NCBI GenBank assembly: GCA_032622095.1
Contig: CP136069.1
Coordinates: 204,834,690 to 204,898,689, forward strand
Reading direction: 5' to 3'
Origin: Siphonodentalium dalli
Taxonomy: Eukaryota > Mollusca > Scaphopoda > Gadilida > Siphonodentaliidae
DNA length: 64,000 nt
Position numbers and translations under genes: made by a program. Under the pieces are notes generated by a model, which saw nothing but the letters and a program-made list of their open reading frames with translations, was not told the DNA's origin and did not search any database. Every line of letters begins with the position of its first letter. Within the stretch, counting starts at the first letter, position 1. Below are positions 13,101 to 25,100 of this stretch, one piece after another.

Positions 13101-16100
13101 TCAAAAAATGGTCGGAAAAAACTGCCGAAAACGGAAACAAATTTGGCGGTGGGGGTGGGTGGGTACAAAAAATGATCGAAAGGGAAAAAATACCATATGT
13201 GCCTGAAATTTTTTTCCGACCCCCCCCCCTGACTTTGATCCTATTAATGACCGTGTTGATGAATTACTTTATGACAAAATGAATGGAAACTCCCAAAGGA
13301 GGGAGAAATTTTCACACTTGTGGGAAGTAGTTAAGAAACTGCTTGTACTATCTCATGGTCAGGCAACCGTTGAAAGGGGCTTTTCTGTCAACAAAGAGGT
13401 TGCTGAAGAAAACCTGGAGGAGAGATCGTTTGTGGCCAATCGAGTCATATGTGATCATGAAAGATTCAGGAGGTGTTCATAATGTGAGCATTTCAAATCC
13501 TCTTCTCGTTTCATGTGCTAGTGCTCGTCAGAGATACATGAACTACTTGGAGAACGAAAAGCGCAAAAAAACTATTGATCGCCAATCAATGAAACGAAAA
13601 TCGACAATCGATAAGCTGGATGAACTCAAAATTAAGAAAAAGCTTCTGGAGCAGGACGTTGATAGCTTAGTTAAAGCTGCCGATACTATGGTCGAGAAAT
13701 CTGAAACGACCCGTAAGATATCATTGGTGACACAGTCAAATAGTTTGCGCCGTACTGCTAACGAGAAACGAAAGAAAATCAGTGAGGTTGAGGACTAGAT
13801 TAAGGAATTCCTCCAAGAACTTAAAAACTAAGTCCTCTAAATGACTCAATGATATTAAGCAGTGATGAAGATGTACATATGTTCAAACTAAAGGTTCTTG
13901 AGTTTAAATCTTTCGTTGATTTTATTAAATTCACATCACATAAAAATGTTACTTGAGTTATACATGTACTAAAACGGTACACAGTAACTTAGCCAGAAAT
14001 TGAAACGTAACCCTAACCTTAAACCTGGGACCGAGCAGAGTAGTCCTAACCCTAAACCTGGGATCGAGTAGGGTAGCCCTAACCCTAACCCTAATTCGCC
14101 ATACTGGAAATTCATAATATCAGTACTGGAAATATACTGGAATATACTGGAAAATGATTCCAGACAGGGTGTACGAACCCTGAATTAAAGTCGCAGAGTG
14201 CTTAGCCGGATTGCTCAAGTTTGTTCCAAACTTGACTTGTGAGATATGTGACCCACCATAAGTCGGGATTTGTTTTACCCTGTGCCAATGCATTCTCTTA
14301 TATATGCGAGTCGACCATAGTTCGCCTCGCATATATAAGAGAATGCATTGGCCTAACAATTTTTTATCATTTTTTTTCAAATAAATGTTTCTTACAATTT
14401 TTAGGACATAATATAAAAAACATCCATTACCCTGCAGGGAGCCCCACACATATATAGAAGCATATAGAAGAGTGTCGTCTGCTCATGTTTGTCTGGGGCT
14501 CTGTATGGGTGAAATTATAAAATTGTTAAATAATACAAGAAAACATTATTAAAATTGTAAAAAATTGTTTGGCCAATGCATTCTCTTATATATGCGAAGC
14601 GACCTATGGTCGACTCGCATATATAAGAGAATGCATTGGCACAGGGTAAAAAAATCCCGACTTACGACTGGATTTGATATGGCGGGTCACATATTGCTGA
14701 TGAGTCTGATAACTAAGTTTGATTGCTCCAGTGTGCGGTGACATTTACTGCTATGCTTATGACAGAACTTCTACCCTTCTACTGTATCTTCAAATTGCAA
14801 GATATCTTTTAGTAGAATCAATCCCATTCTCTCATGAAGAAATTTTCTCATTTACCTATTTACTTTTGATAACCAAGTTTGGGAGGGATATTTCCAGTGT
14901 TAGGTAACCTATGGATTATTGAACATATTCCAGGGTTATGTCAGCTACGGGTTACAATCCAGGAGAATTAAAAATTTATTATGCAAATTTTGAAATGTGC
15001 AGGCCTGAAATTGCAACATATCTTTCTGTGGAATCAATCCCATTTTCTCATGAACAAATTTACATTTTGATTACCTAACAAAGAGTTCTAATTTATGTAG
15101 GTATCTCCAGTACTGTTTGAAAGATGATTTGCTGGCAATAAACAATTTTGAGGAATATAAACCACTGGACGATACTCAAACTTCAAACACGGCTGCAGAG
15201 TTTACACAAGGAAGACAACACATGGTAAATAAATGAAATGTCATTTTGGCCACTTTTTTGTTATTTGTTTGTTTGCAGATAATTTATTTTAAACGATAGG
15301 GGAAAAAATAAAAAATAAAATTGGTTTTGAATTTATATTTCAATTTTTAGTATATTAATAAGTCAAGTTAAATTCATGGGTAAAATAAGTGTACTGACAA
15401 CTGTTCATACCGCCACCAGCGACAGTAGAGGAAATTGTTAACATTTTCTTTTATTTCTATGTCCGACTTCACTACATTCATGACAACATGTTATACCATG
15501 AACACCTGGACCTCGTCTACATAATCAATTCAGAACTAGTCAGAACAGTGTGTTATTATAGAACGTAATAACGATGTAACCAGTTCGAAACATCATGTCT
15601 GCTTTGATATTTCCGCCAAAGGAAGCCCTCACACTGAACTATATGGATAGATGTCCTGCGTTTGTAAACCATAGCAGAAAAGGGTTAACTTTTTGGTCGG
15701 TCGCCTACGGTAACTAATGGTCAGTGGCTTGCCTCGGTATCAGTCACGCATGCGCAGTCCCAATATAATTCACTGTACAGATTGAATTAGCCAGTTTATT
15801 TTTCTGCTACAACCGAACGGATCATAAGGGAGTATTTTTCCGAATTTGTCGTTTAACAATAGCGACAAATTCAATTTATCGATACAATAATTACTGGTCG
15901 CCTACGCGTTCGTTTTTATAATTATCGTTTCAAATTCACGGACCGTTTCGTTTCAAACATATAATTGTTCGTGTTTTTCGAATAGGCGGCTGACTTCAAA
16001 ATTTTCGAATATGAAAATCGATACGAGGCGCACATTTCGCCATTTCAAGGCCTTACGAGGCGCATAGAGTACTGTGAACAATTCATCTATGTAATTATTA

Positions 16101-19100
16101 TAGAACCTATAAGGTATGATATAATTTGTCAGATATAAAAAATGCCACGTGATTCTCTAACGGAAGTCTCCTAATTTCGTGGGAATTTATTTACGCGTGA
16201 ACATTTATTTAGCAATAATTACCATCGCTACTGACGCTATCTATCATAATGTTATGAACAACATTCTTTCTCATAATACTTTGTTGTTTTATGGTTCTAT
16301 ACCACTGATCCAGATGTGTTGGTCACATTCGAACTTAAAGTTGATAACATTAACAAAAAAAAAAAGATCTTGGTTTATCAATGTCAAAACCAGATACCAT
16401 TTCAAGGCCTTACGAGGCGCACAGATTATTGTGAGAAATACATCTATGGAATTATTATAGCACCTATAAGGTATGATTGAATTTGTCAGATATCAAAAAT
16501 GCCACGTGATTCTCCGCCGGAAATATCATAATTTCGTGGGAATTATTTTGACGTTTTAATGCGTGGAAATTTATTTAACAATAATTCCATCGCTACTGAC
16601 GCTATCTCTCGTCATGTTATGAACAACGTGCTTTCACATAATACTATGTTTCAATACAAATGATCCAGATGTGTTAATCACGTTTGACCTTGAAGTTGAT
16701 TACAATCTACCCAAGAATACTGACAGTTGATTAGATCTTGGTTTATCAATGTCACATGCATAACAATAACTTCATATGACAGTAGTACCGTAGTGCTACG
16801 AATAAATCTCAGCCATGTCATAGAGGTATGTCGATTAATAGCTACCTTGTATATACCGCTATTCTCAAAGTGATTGACCAGAGAAACGGGGTGATACCCC
16901 GGTCATGACCGCGGTGATACCGGTAATAAACGGTAGCGGTATCGAGACGGTCATGGCGTGAAGTTACGGTATTGGGTGATGATAGAGTGGTCTTTTAGCG
17001 GGCACCGCATTAATTTTGTGGAATACCGCGGTGATTTTCATGGAACTCTTTTAGGGGAGGTATTTACTCGCGCATGCTTGTTCGCGTTAACAAGCGGTAT
17101 CGGTGCCGCGGTGTTGGAGGATACCGCGGTATAGTACCGCCATATTAACTGGGTGACACCACGTTATTGGTGGTTAATTACTTTAAGTATGGCGGTAGGT
17201 CTAATGAACAATAGCTGCGATTATACACCAGCCGGTTCAGCAAGCCGGTCTGAACCGGTGGGCTTGTAAATTTCTGAGAAGGATCCAGGGATGTTTTTCT
17301 ACCTGCTACAGGTTTGGGCGCTCAAACTCTGGAGACCCTGGGGATAGTAATTATTAAAGTGGTTCTCCATTATTTCAACAAATTTTTCTAAGAGAAGAAT
17401 AATTCAACAACTAAACATGAAAATCGGATGAGATAGTCTACTAGTATGATATAGAGCCTTTATTTGCACCATCTCTGGATCCTTCCCAGGTAGTATTTCT
17501 CGGTCGGATCTCTTCTCGGGCAGGAACAGTTCACGCTCCCCCGATTATGCCGCGGCATTAAATCAATTAGTGGGGAAGCGACCGGTGGCGATGCAGGGGT
17601 ACTTGGGACCCCCAGGACATTTGGTCCCACACCGGCGCAAGCGGTTCTGTGTGCTGAAGTTGCCAAAATCGCGTGCGAACGTAACGACACCGGCTGGGCG
17701 GCCTACGGCGACTTCAGCATAGGGCAGTGGCCCTATCCATGAGGTAGCAAGCCCGGTCCCCTTGGTCACGATCTATATAAAGACACGGCCTTGCCTGCCT
17801 CTCAGCCGTCTTGGGGTTTCTGCTGCAATGGCCTCTACCCATCGTTCTGCTTGGACAGGACATTCAGCTTGGTCGGGACCACCTGCATTTGGGGGGGGGC
17901 TCACCCCGGTCCGATGGCTCCACCTCCTTCCGGTTATCAGAAGAAACCAGTTTTGGCTGATGGCTATGGGATTCTTCATTTCGACACTGGACTCCAAAAT
18001 TGGAACTCAGTTTATCAGCCTTAAAATTCCATGGGAGGTATTTACTCCTCGATTGAGCCATCGCCGGAATGGGCCTCCCTCTAGTGTTTTGTCGTCCATT
18101 ATTGCAGGTCGTTCCGACGCTAGGGCAGAGAGCGACATGCTATCCTTACACCCCAAGGCGTCTGAAGCTTTCGATGACGACCCGTCTGCGCACAATACGT
18201 CAGACTGTGGGTCTTTTCGGTCGTCACAGTCTGGCATCGGTAAGGCAGAAGCTGCGGATCGTGATTTCCTATCCACGGATTATCTCATCTATATGCTTCT
18301 TCCTACTGAACTATGTACTCTCAAGCTCGCCTGGCTCGCCCTGCGCACTCGTACCACCGTCTTCAAAATGCATCGAGAACACGATCTATCTTACCTGTGA
18401 TATACATTTCATAGGTAAGTGACACGACCCGCGACTGACACACTGGTCAATAGACTTCACACATGAATGAAGCACATTTACATGGAAAGCATTTCTCTTG
18501 TCACGTGCCACAACGACCCTGCCAATGGCCTGGTCGACAGAGTACATCTCATGGCTCTTCATACTACTATTACCAATATCAATTTGATTTATCTGGCACA
18601 TGGTAATAAAATTAACAGGGCACTGCACGCCTATAGACAATAGACAATAACGCGGGCAAAGACGTTTGCACTGTCCATCTCAGCTTTCTAGGAAGCTCAT
18701 TGACTAGCGTTATAGACCTTTCTTTGCAGGCAGGGGACCACCCAGTCCGAGTGGATCCCAACCCCATGGCACCCGATCATACGGGCCTGAAACCATGCTG
18801 CCAACTCTGCGCGCTTCGGTATATGCCGGAATTGTCCTATCAACATTCGACAATAAAAACAGGCAAAGACGTTTGCGCTGTCCAGCTCAGCTTTCGAGGA
18901 AGCTCTTTGACTAGCCATCAAACCTTTCCTTGCAGGCAGGGACCAACCCATATGAGGGGATCCCAACCACATGGCACCAGCCGCCCAATCATAAGGGCCT
19001 GAGATCATGCTGACAACTCTGCTCGCTTCGGTCTATGCTGGATTTGTCCTATTTTCCTTAAATATGCCTTCAACAGGACCACTTAGGTCGGGGGAGCTCC

Positions 19101-22100
19101 TCTCCATCATGGCTCTTAAAATTCAATAAGTAACAACATTATAAAGGGATGTGTGTCCTTTACTAGGAGGATAAAAATTTTCATTTGTTTCCTTAATCAG
19201 CGAGCCTTTTTGGAGGGGGTCTTCCCCTAGTTTGCTGCATGCCTCACACTAACATATCACACACCTAGGTCGTTCTGCTGCATGTTTGGGGGGGAAAGTG
19301 ACATGATGTTCTGGGCAGAGGCTCCGAACTGAATATTCCGCATGGTGACAATTTACCCGTGGTTATCATCTGATTACATTGTACATCATTTGAACTGATT
19401 TCAGTTGTCAAAGAGCCAAAGGGCCTTCTGCAATGATCTCATTGTGACTTATAGATCACCTTGATATATAATTTTTATATCATTTTTATATATTTATATC
19501 AGTCCTTCCCAGGAGACGGGAGTGATTGCTCTCGAACCCGTATGCACTCGTAATTTTCAATTCACGTGTGCTAAAATTCGCACCCGTCCTTCTTCACAAA
19601 ATACTAATGGAGACTGTAATTGTTGGTTCAATATTGAACTATTTTAAGGTTTATTTAGATGCTTTACCATCTCAGTGCAACTATGGCATATTAAAGTGTA
19701 ACTAGACATAGGTCTATTCCACAATGACTTTTGGTTTGAGCAAAAACCAAACTTACATGTACAATTATGGTATCGTATGGGTGCCATATTACACCCGTCT
19801 TCTGCATTACGGGAGCAAATAAATGCTCTCGGTGTGTTTTCCTCATGGGAAGGACTGTTTATATACTCGTAAGATTTGTATCACAGGATTTCTGTCGGAT
19901 ATCCTGTGATGCATAGGTACCTCAGAGAGGGCTCCCTCTGTTCAGATGGCTTGACTCCATTATCGTTGTACAACCTGTTTGGCCTAATGGGTTCTCAACT
20001 CAATCCCTGTGCCACAAATTTGGCATCAGGTTCTCTGGCTTTTTCTTTGGCGAATAGCAGTTAGTTAACTTAGGTTGTCTCGCCATCGATGGAGTGGGCC
20101 TCCGTCTGCAGGTCGTTCTGTCGCTAAGGCGGAGAGTGAGTTAGTCTCCTTCCTTCATGATCCTGCATCATGGGACCTTGACGGGTGGGACCTTAGAACA
20201 GACAGCTGAAGAAGACGACACAGAGAGGAACGAAGAGTTTCTTCTAACGTTATACTTGCTCGGTTCGCTCGCAACTATGCATTGGATGGCACCTCATGGG
20301 ATGTTTGTTTCAAAACAAGGGGGGCGGTACACATTTGAGCAATATAGCACTCTAACTATATGAGTTATTTCACGTAAATAATCCTAACAGATTCATTAAA
20401 GTGTTCATATATGGTACAATCTGTTTTAGAAGAGCACCTTTACTCAAAATTTGGCTATTAACTTTATTGCTCGTGCCTCCTCCTGGGCTTGCATTCTAAT
20501 CCATATAGTTCAGTGTGAGGGCTTCCTTTGGCGGAAATATGATATTTTAAAAAATATAATATATATTTCCTTAAAGAAAGCCTGAACACTGAACTATCAT
20601 AGGGCCCTCCCATGGCGGTGCCATTCCAAACCCCGCGACTCGCCAATCTTCTGATTGAGTTGAAAATAAACTGGCTAATTCAATCTGTACAGTGAATTAT
20701 ATTGGGACTGCGCATGCGTGACTGATACCGAGGCAAGCCACTGACCATTAGTTACCGTAGGCGACCGACCAAAAAGTTAACCCTTTTCTGCTATGGTTTA
20801 CAAACGCAGGACATCTATCCATATAGTTCAGTGTTCAGGCTTTCTTTAAGGAAATATATATTATATTTTTAAAAATATCATATCTTTCAAAATAAGCCAA
20901 TAATTATCAATGTATATAGCCCTGTAAAACATTCTGTTCATGCAAAATGGTTCACTAGTGATCAGAGTTATCGTGCAACTAAAATTACTTTCATTTATCA
21001 CTCTCTGTAAGTTTTATTGGTGGTAGATACACATGTGATGTAGGCATTAACCCTTTGAACCCGTAACATGGGGGACAATCCTGTAAAGTTTCAGACCTGT
21101 GTCACAATTTTTATTATAAACAACATCATGTGACAAGACACTAATTTATTTAAGGGAAAATACCACTGGGAGCCCCGGGTCAGGGTGTCGATCGCTATGG
21201 GGCATCATGTTCAATGGGTTAATCTGTGGATCGGGTAGGGGATATGTTTGAGGGTAATGGGACACGCTGCCTCTGTAGCAGAAACCCTTGAGTTTTGTTG
21301 TTTTTATTCCTCAGATACTGGATGGTATATCACTAAGTAATCTTGACGTGATCGAGAATAGCAGCACATTTACACAGGAAGGCACGCTACTTGAAAAGAT
21401 TGATCTCTGCTCGGCTCCATTTGGTTAGTGTTCCTGTTATTCCTTTCATAATATAATATATATGTAATCTGCTTAACCCTTTGAGTGCCAGAAAAATAAG
21501 TCTGTTAAAGAATATAAGAATAAATTATTAAAATTGTAAAAAATTGTAAAAAAAATAAAATAATAATAATTGTTAGGCCAATGCATTCTCTTATATATGC
21601 AAGGCGACCTATGGTTGACTCGCATATATAAGAGAATGCATTGGCACAGGGTATATGGGTTGATACAAAAATCGACCTGGCACTCAAAGGGTTAAAGAAT
21701 ATCAAAATATCATACAGTATAGCATAGAATTAATTTTTTTAGATTTTCTGATGAAAACAGAATATAAAGTGAGTGCCATCGCTTAAACTCACCTCACCTT
21801 AAAGTCACCTCCATTATGAATTTTTATCTTCTGCAAATTAGAGGATATTGTAAAACTGACCAGAAGGGAAAAAGTAACTAAAACAACTTTAAACTGAGAA
21901 TATAGATACTTCCCAGAAGATGAGTCCTAAGCAGAATGAGGTCCCCAGTTGGTTATAACCAAACAGGGAAAAATGTACTGTTGTCAGGGAGAAGTAACTA
22001 TGGATGAAGTTCAATATACACCCCAGCATCACCCTTCTATGATCCAATAAGTATTACCGTACTGACCCGGTTCAAAGCCCATGCCCGTGTTTAAGCCCAC

Positions 22101-25100
22101 CCATATATTTTGGCCAAATTCCATGCACAGGGGTATATTCGTGTTTAAGCCCACCCCAATTTTTTTTCAATTTCAGCGGTGGTAAGTAAGTATTTGCTAA
22201 TGATACTTCCCAAATAAATAATTCCAATATAACGGGAAGTATATTCACAAACGATCGGTGACGGCGAGAATGCCACGTAAAATGGAAAGTTATACTTCAT
22301 AGGTATTAGTGATAATAAATAAAATAAAATAAAGTGAATCTTAAAATCTCATTTGTTTATTCAATTATACTTCCTGGGGGAAACCAATCGTCAACAGACA
22401 TCAAATACATAAGAACGCACTCGCTAACGGCGAATATCTGAGAACACGGTAAACATCAGTCACTTCAAAGAGTCACGTGCGTCCATCGCGCACATGTCAA
22501 CAACAGTACTGTAAAAACATATTCTTTGTATGTCGGTATGTTCCTACATGTGGCCAAACACAAAAAGAACTCATTCCCTGGTTATGTAAACACACGGTGG
22601 GTATAATAATGGGGCAGAAGGGGGACTTGTCATCCACAACACCCCAACAGCACAAGATGCCTTCAAAAAAAAGAGATACCGATGTCGTATTGGTACCCGG
22701 TAAATAATCATTATTTAAAAAATTTTAAACTTCTATTTTTCACGTTTTACGATATAGACTATAGTATAAACATTAATCTGTGTCAACGGTTTGGAAGTGA
22801 TAGGCTAACTCTAAACATTCAAACACGTGTTTTTTTTGTATACGTATTTACATCGTAATTTCGTTAATTAACTGGACTCACTGGGGCCGTCACTATTGTA
22901 TTGTAACTCTTTGTAGACAACGGGCCATGAATAGAGCACTGGGTTCATTGTTATCCTAATCGGATTAAGTCACTCTCTTATATGTTGCATAATATTTCCC
23001 TGTACAATTTTCAGACATTTTTTAATTATTATCTTTGGCTTCGATGACGACGGCAAAGTTGTGTTTTAATTATATTGTTGTGGGGATCACGTACATCTGA
23101 ACATTGATATAAACTATAGATATAGACTATAGATAGTGGATTTACCCAGCTGTCTGAAATGGCAGAAATCCGATGACCCATGATGCTTACAAACAGTTTA
23201 CTGTCATTTATGGGAATTTTGGGCAATAAAACAAGACAAGAAGTAATATTTCAATATACACATCAAAATGAAAAAAATACTTTCTCAAAGTAACTTATAC
23301 TTAACTTAATCTGGAAGCCGTGTATATTTCCCCGAAACTCTGTGTTGGATCGACTTTATTTTATGGATCCATTTCTTCAGTTTTAGATCTACTGTCCCGA
23401 TTTCTTGGGATTTTTGGTTTGCAAAGGGTCATATTCGAGTTTAAGCCCACTTGGATTTTTGAGCTCAAATAAAACAAAGGCCCCCTGGGCCTAAACGCGG
23501 GTCAGTACGGTATGCAACACAAGGGCCCATTTATAATACCAGTATTGTGAGTAAGAACACCATTATAATCAGTAAATATACTTTAAATATATAGAAGTAT
23601 AGGAGAGAAAAGTCGCTTCTCCCTGGGACAAAAATATGGAGAATTGCCACATGTCAGGGAGAATATGTCGCCCTCTAGACTGGTCCCTGTTCCATCAGGA
23701 AAGGACCGTTTAGGCCATAATTAAAAAGGTATTTGTTTGTCCTCGCCCCGACCGACTCGATTTTAACGCCCGACTGGAAATTCTTTTATTCAGATTTTTT
23801 TTTTTAGTAGTGGTATGTTGTCTGAGAAGCTCATTTTCGGTCAGAAACTCCAGCAACTGTGACTGAACAGCATAATTATTTATTGTTCTTGTGTTTTTCC
23901 AACTATTAAATTTTTAATTTGTTATCATTATTTATTAATATTGATACCCTCGGCCTGCACCATGGAGTATGCCTTAGTATGCCATTCCACCTTGCAAAAA
24001 AAAAAATCCCTACCTACCTACCCACCTGAAAATTTTTGGGTAGGGGTGTGGACAAACAAACAATTTATTAATTTTCACCTTATTTGTTCCGAAAAAGCCA
24101 ACCTCCTGAGAAAACCATCTTTTTTTGGAGTATGTGGGGTTGGCAACATTTTATGACTTGTTTATTGCATGCAGGGAGGAGATTAATCAGGCAGTGGCTT
24201 TGCGCTCCATTATGTAATCCCGCATCGATCAATGATCGGTTGGATGCTATAGACGATCTCATTAGATGTCCAGAAGCTGTGGCAGAGACTAATGAAGTCA
24301 TCAAAAAGCTGCCAGATCTCGAAAGATTGCTGAGCAAGTAAGTTTTAACCCTTTATAGAGCCCCACATAGACTGCGGCAGACGACAGTCCATAGTTCATG
24401 GCTCCATCAGTGTGAGGCTCCCTGTGGGTTAAATATCAAAAAGCTGCCAGACCTTGAAAGATGTCTGAGTAAGTAATTGTTAACCCTTTATAGAGGGTGA
24501 CTGCAGCAGACGACACTCCATTTGGACTCATTCCTAGCATTCAGCCTCCTCTACGCTAAGGCGCAACGCTTTGGCAAGTACCGACTAGTAAGTGCCACCA
24601 TAAATTTTCTGGGGATTATGTCGTTGATAAATATAGCATCACCCGAAATATCCCAGGTAACCAGCTCATGACATCATATCGAAAAATAGTTGAGGGCGGA
24701 ATAAGATGATGGCTCTTACTGGACGCTGGCGATGGAAGCATTACATTGGGGAGTTGCACGGAACAGTAAGCGGAACATCTGAGCCAGGCACGAGACTATG
24801 CTTTAAAGATTCTGTGCCAGTTCATTTTCTTATATATTCAAGTCTCCCATAGGGAGCCTTGCATATATAAGAGAATGCACTGGCTTACAATGTTGAGGTA
24901 AATATTATTAGGCCAATGTATTCTCTTATATAAGCGAGGATCCCTATGGGAGACTAGCATATATAAGAGAATGCATTGGCACAGGGTTTTTGCAAAATTT
25001 CAGGAAGCTCCCAGTCATGACAGTGTTAAGCTCCCATCATGGAAGGGTTCAACGTGCATGCTCTCTGGCATGTTGGAATTACTCAGAGTCGGAATATATC

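Larger units (their letters stand above)
10522..14182 (+). mobile_element. hAT-like DNA transposon with terminal and subterminal repeats
   Basis: The left end CAGGGTTCGCACGCA and right end TGTACGAACCCTG are inverted. Both are followed inward by repeated TACTGGAAA motifs (several on each side), the typical subterminal binding sites of a hAT transposase. AATTAA flanks both ends. The interior encodes a broken BED-finger transposase and holds a nested MITE at 12698-13229 and telomere-like repeats near the right end. The whole element sits in the intron between MSH6 exons 3 and 4. Confidence 0.85.
15606..20880 (+). mobile_element. DIRS-like tyrosine-recombinase retroelement with split inverted repeats and an internal complementary region
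   Basis: A left inverted repeat (15606-15803) is matched almost base for base, inverted, by 20663-20868 over ~160 bases. The outermost bases of the two ends differ (TTTCCGCCAAAGGAAGCCC on the left, GGCTTTCTTTAAGGAAAT on the right). At 20505-20600 both outer ends recur in complementary form, back to back, just inside the right repeat. Inverted ends plus an internal complementary region is the diagnostic layout of DIRS retrotransposons (established knowledge). The interior has a gag-like ORF but no reverse transcriptase or recombinase was recognised, so this copy is internally deleted or decayed. It sits in the intron between MSH6 exons 4 and 5. Confidence 0.7.

Noticed and set aside
15111-15224. 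Exon 4 starting at the CTCCAG acceptor
   Set aside because: The phase from exon 3 (two bases of a Trp codon) would run into a stop; the upstream TTTATGTAG acceptor restores frame and matches the family.
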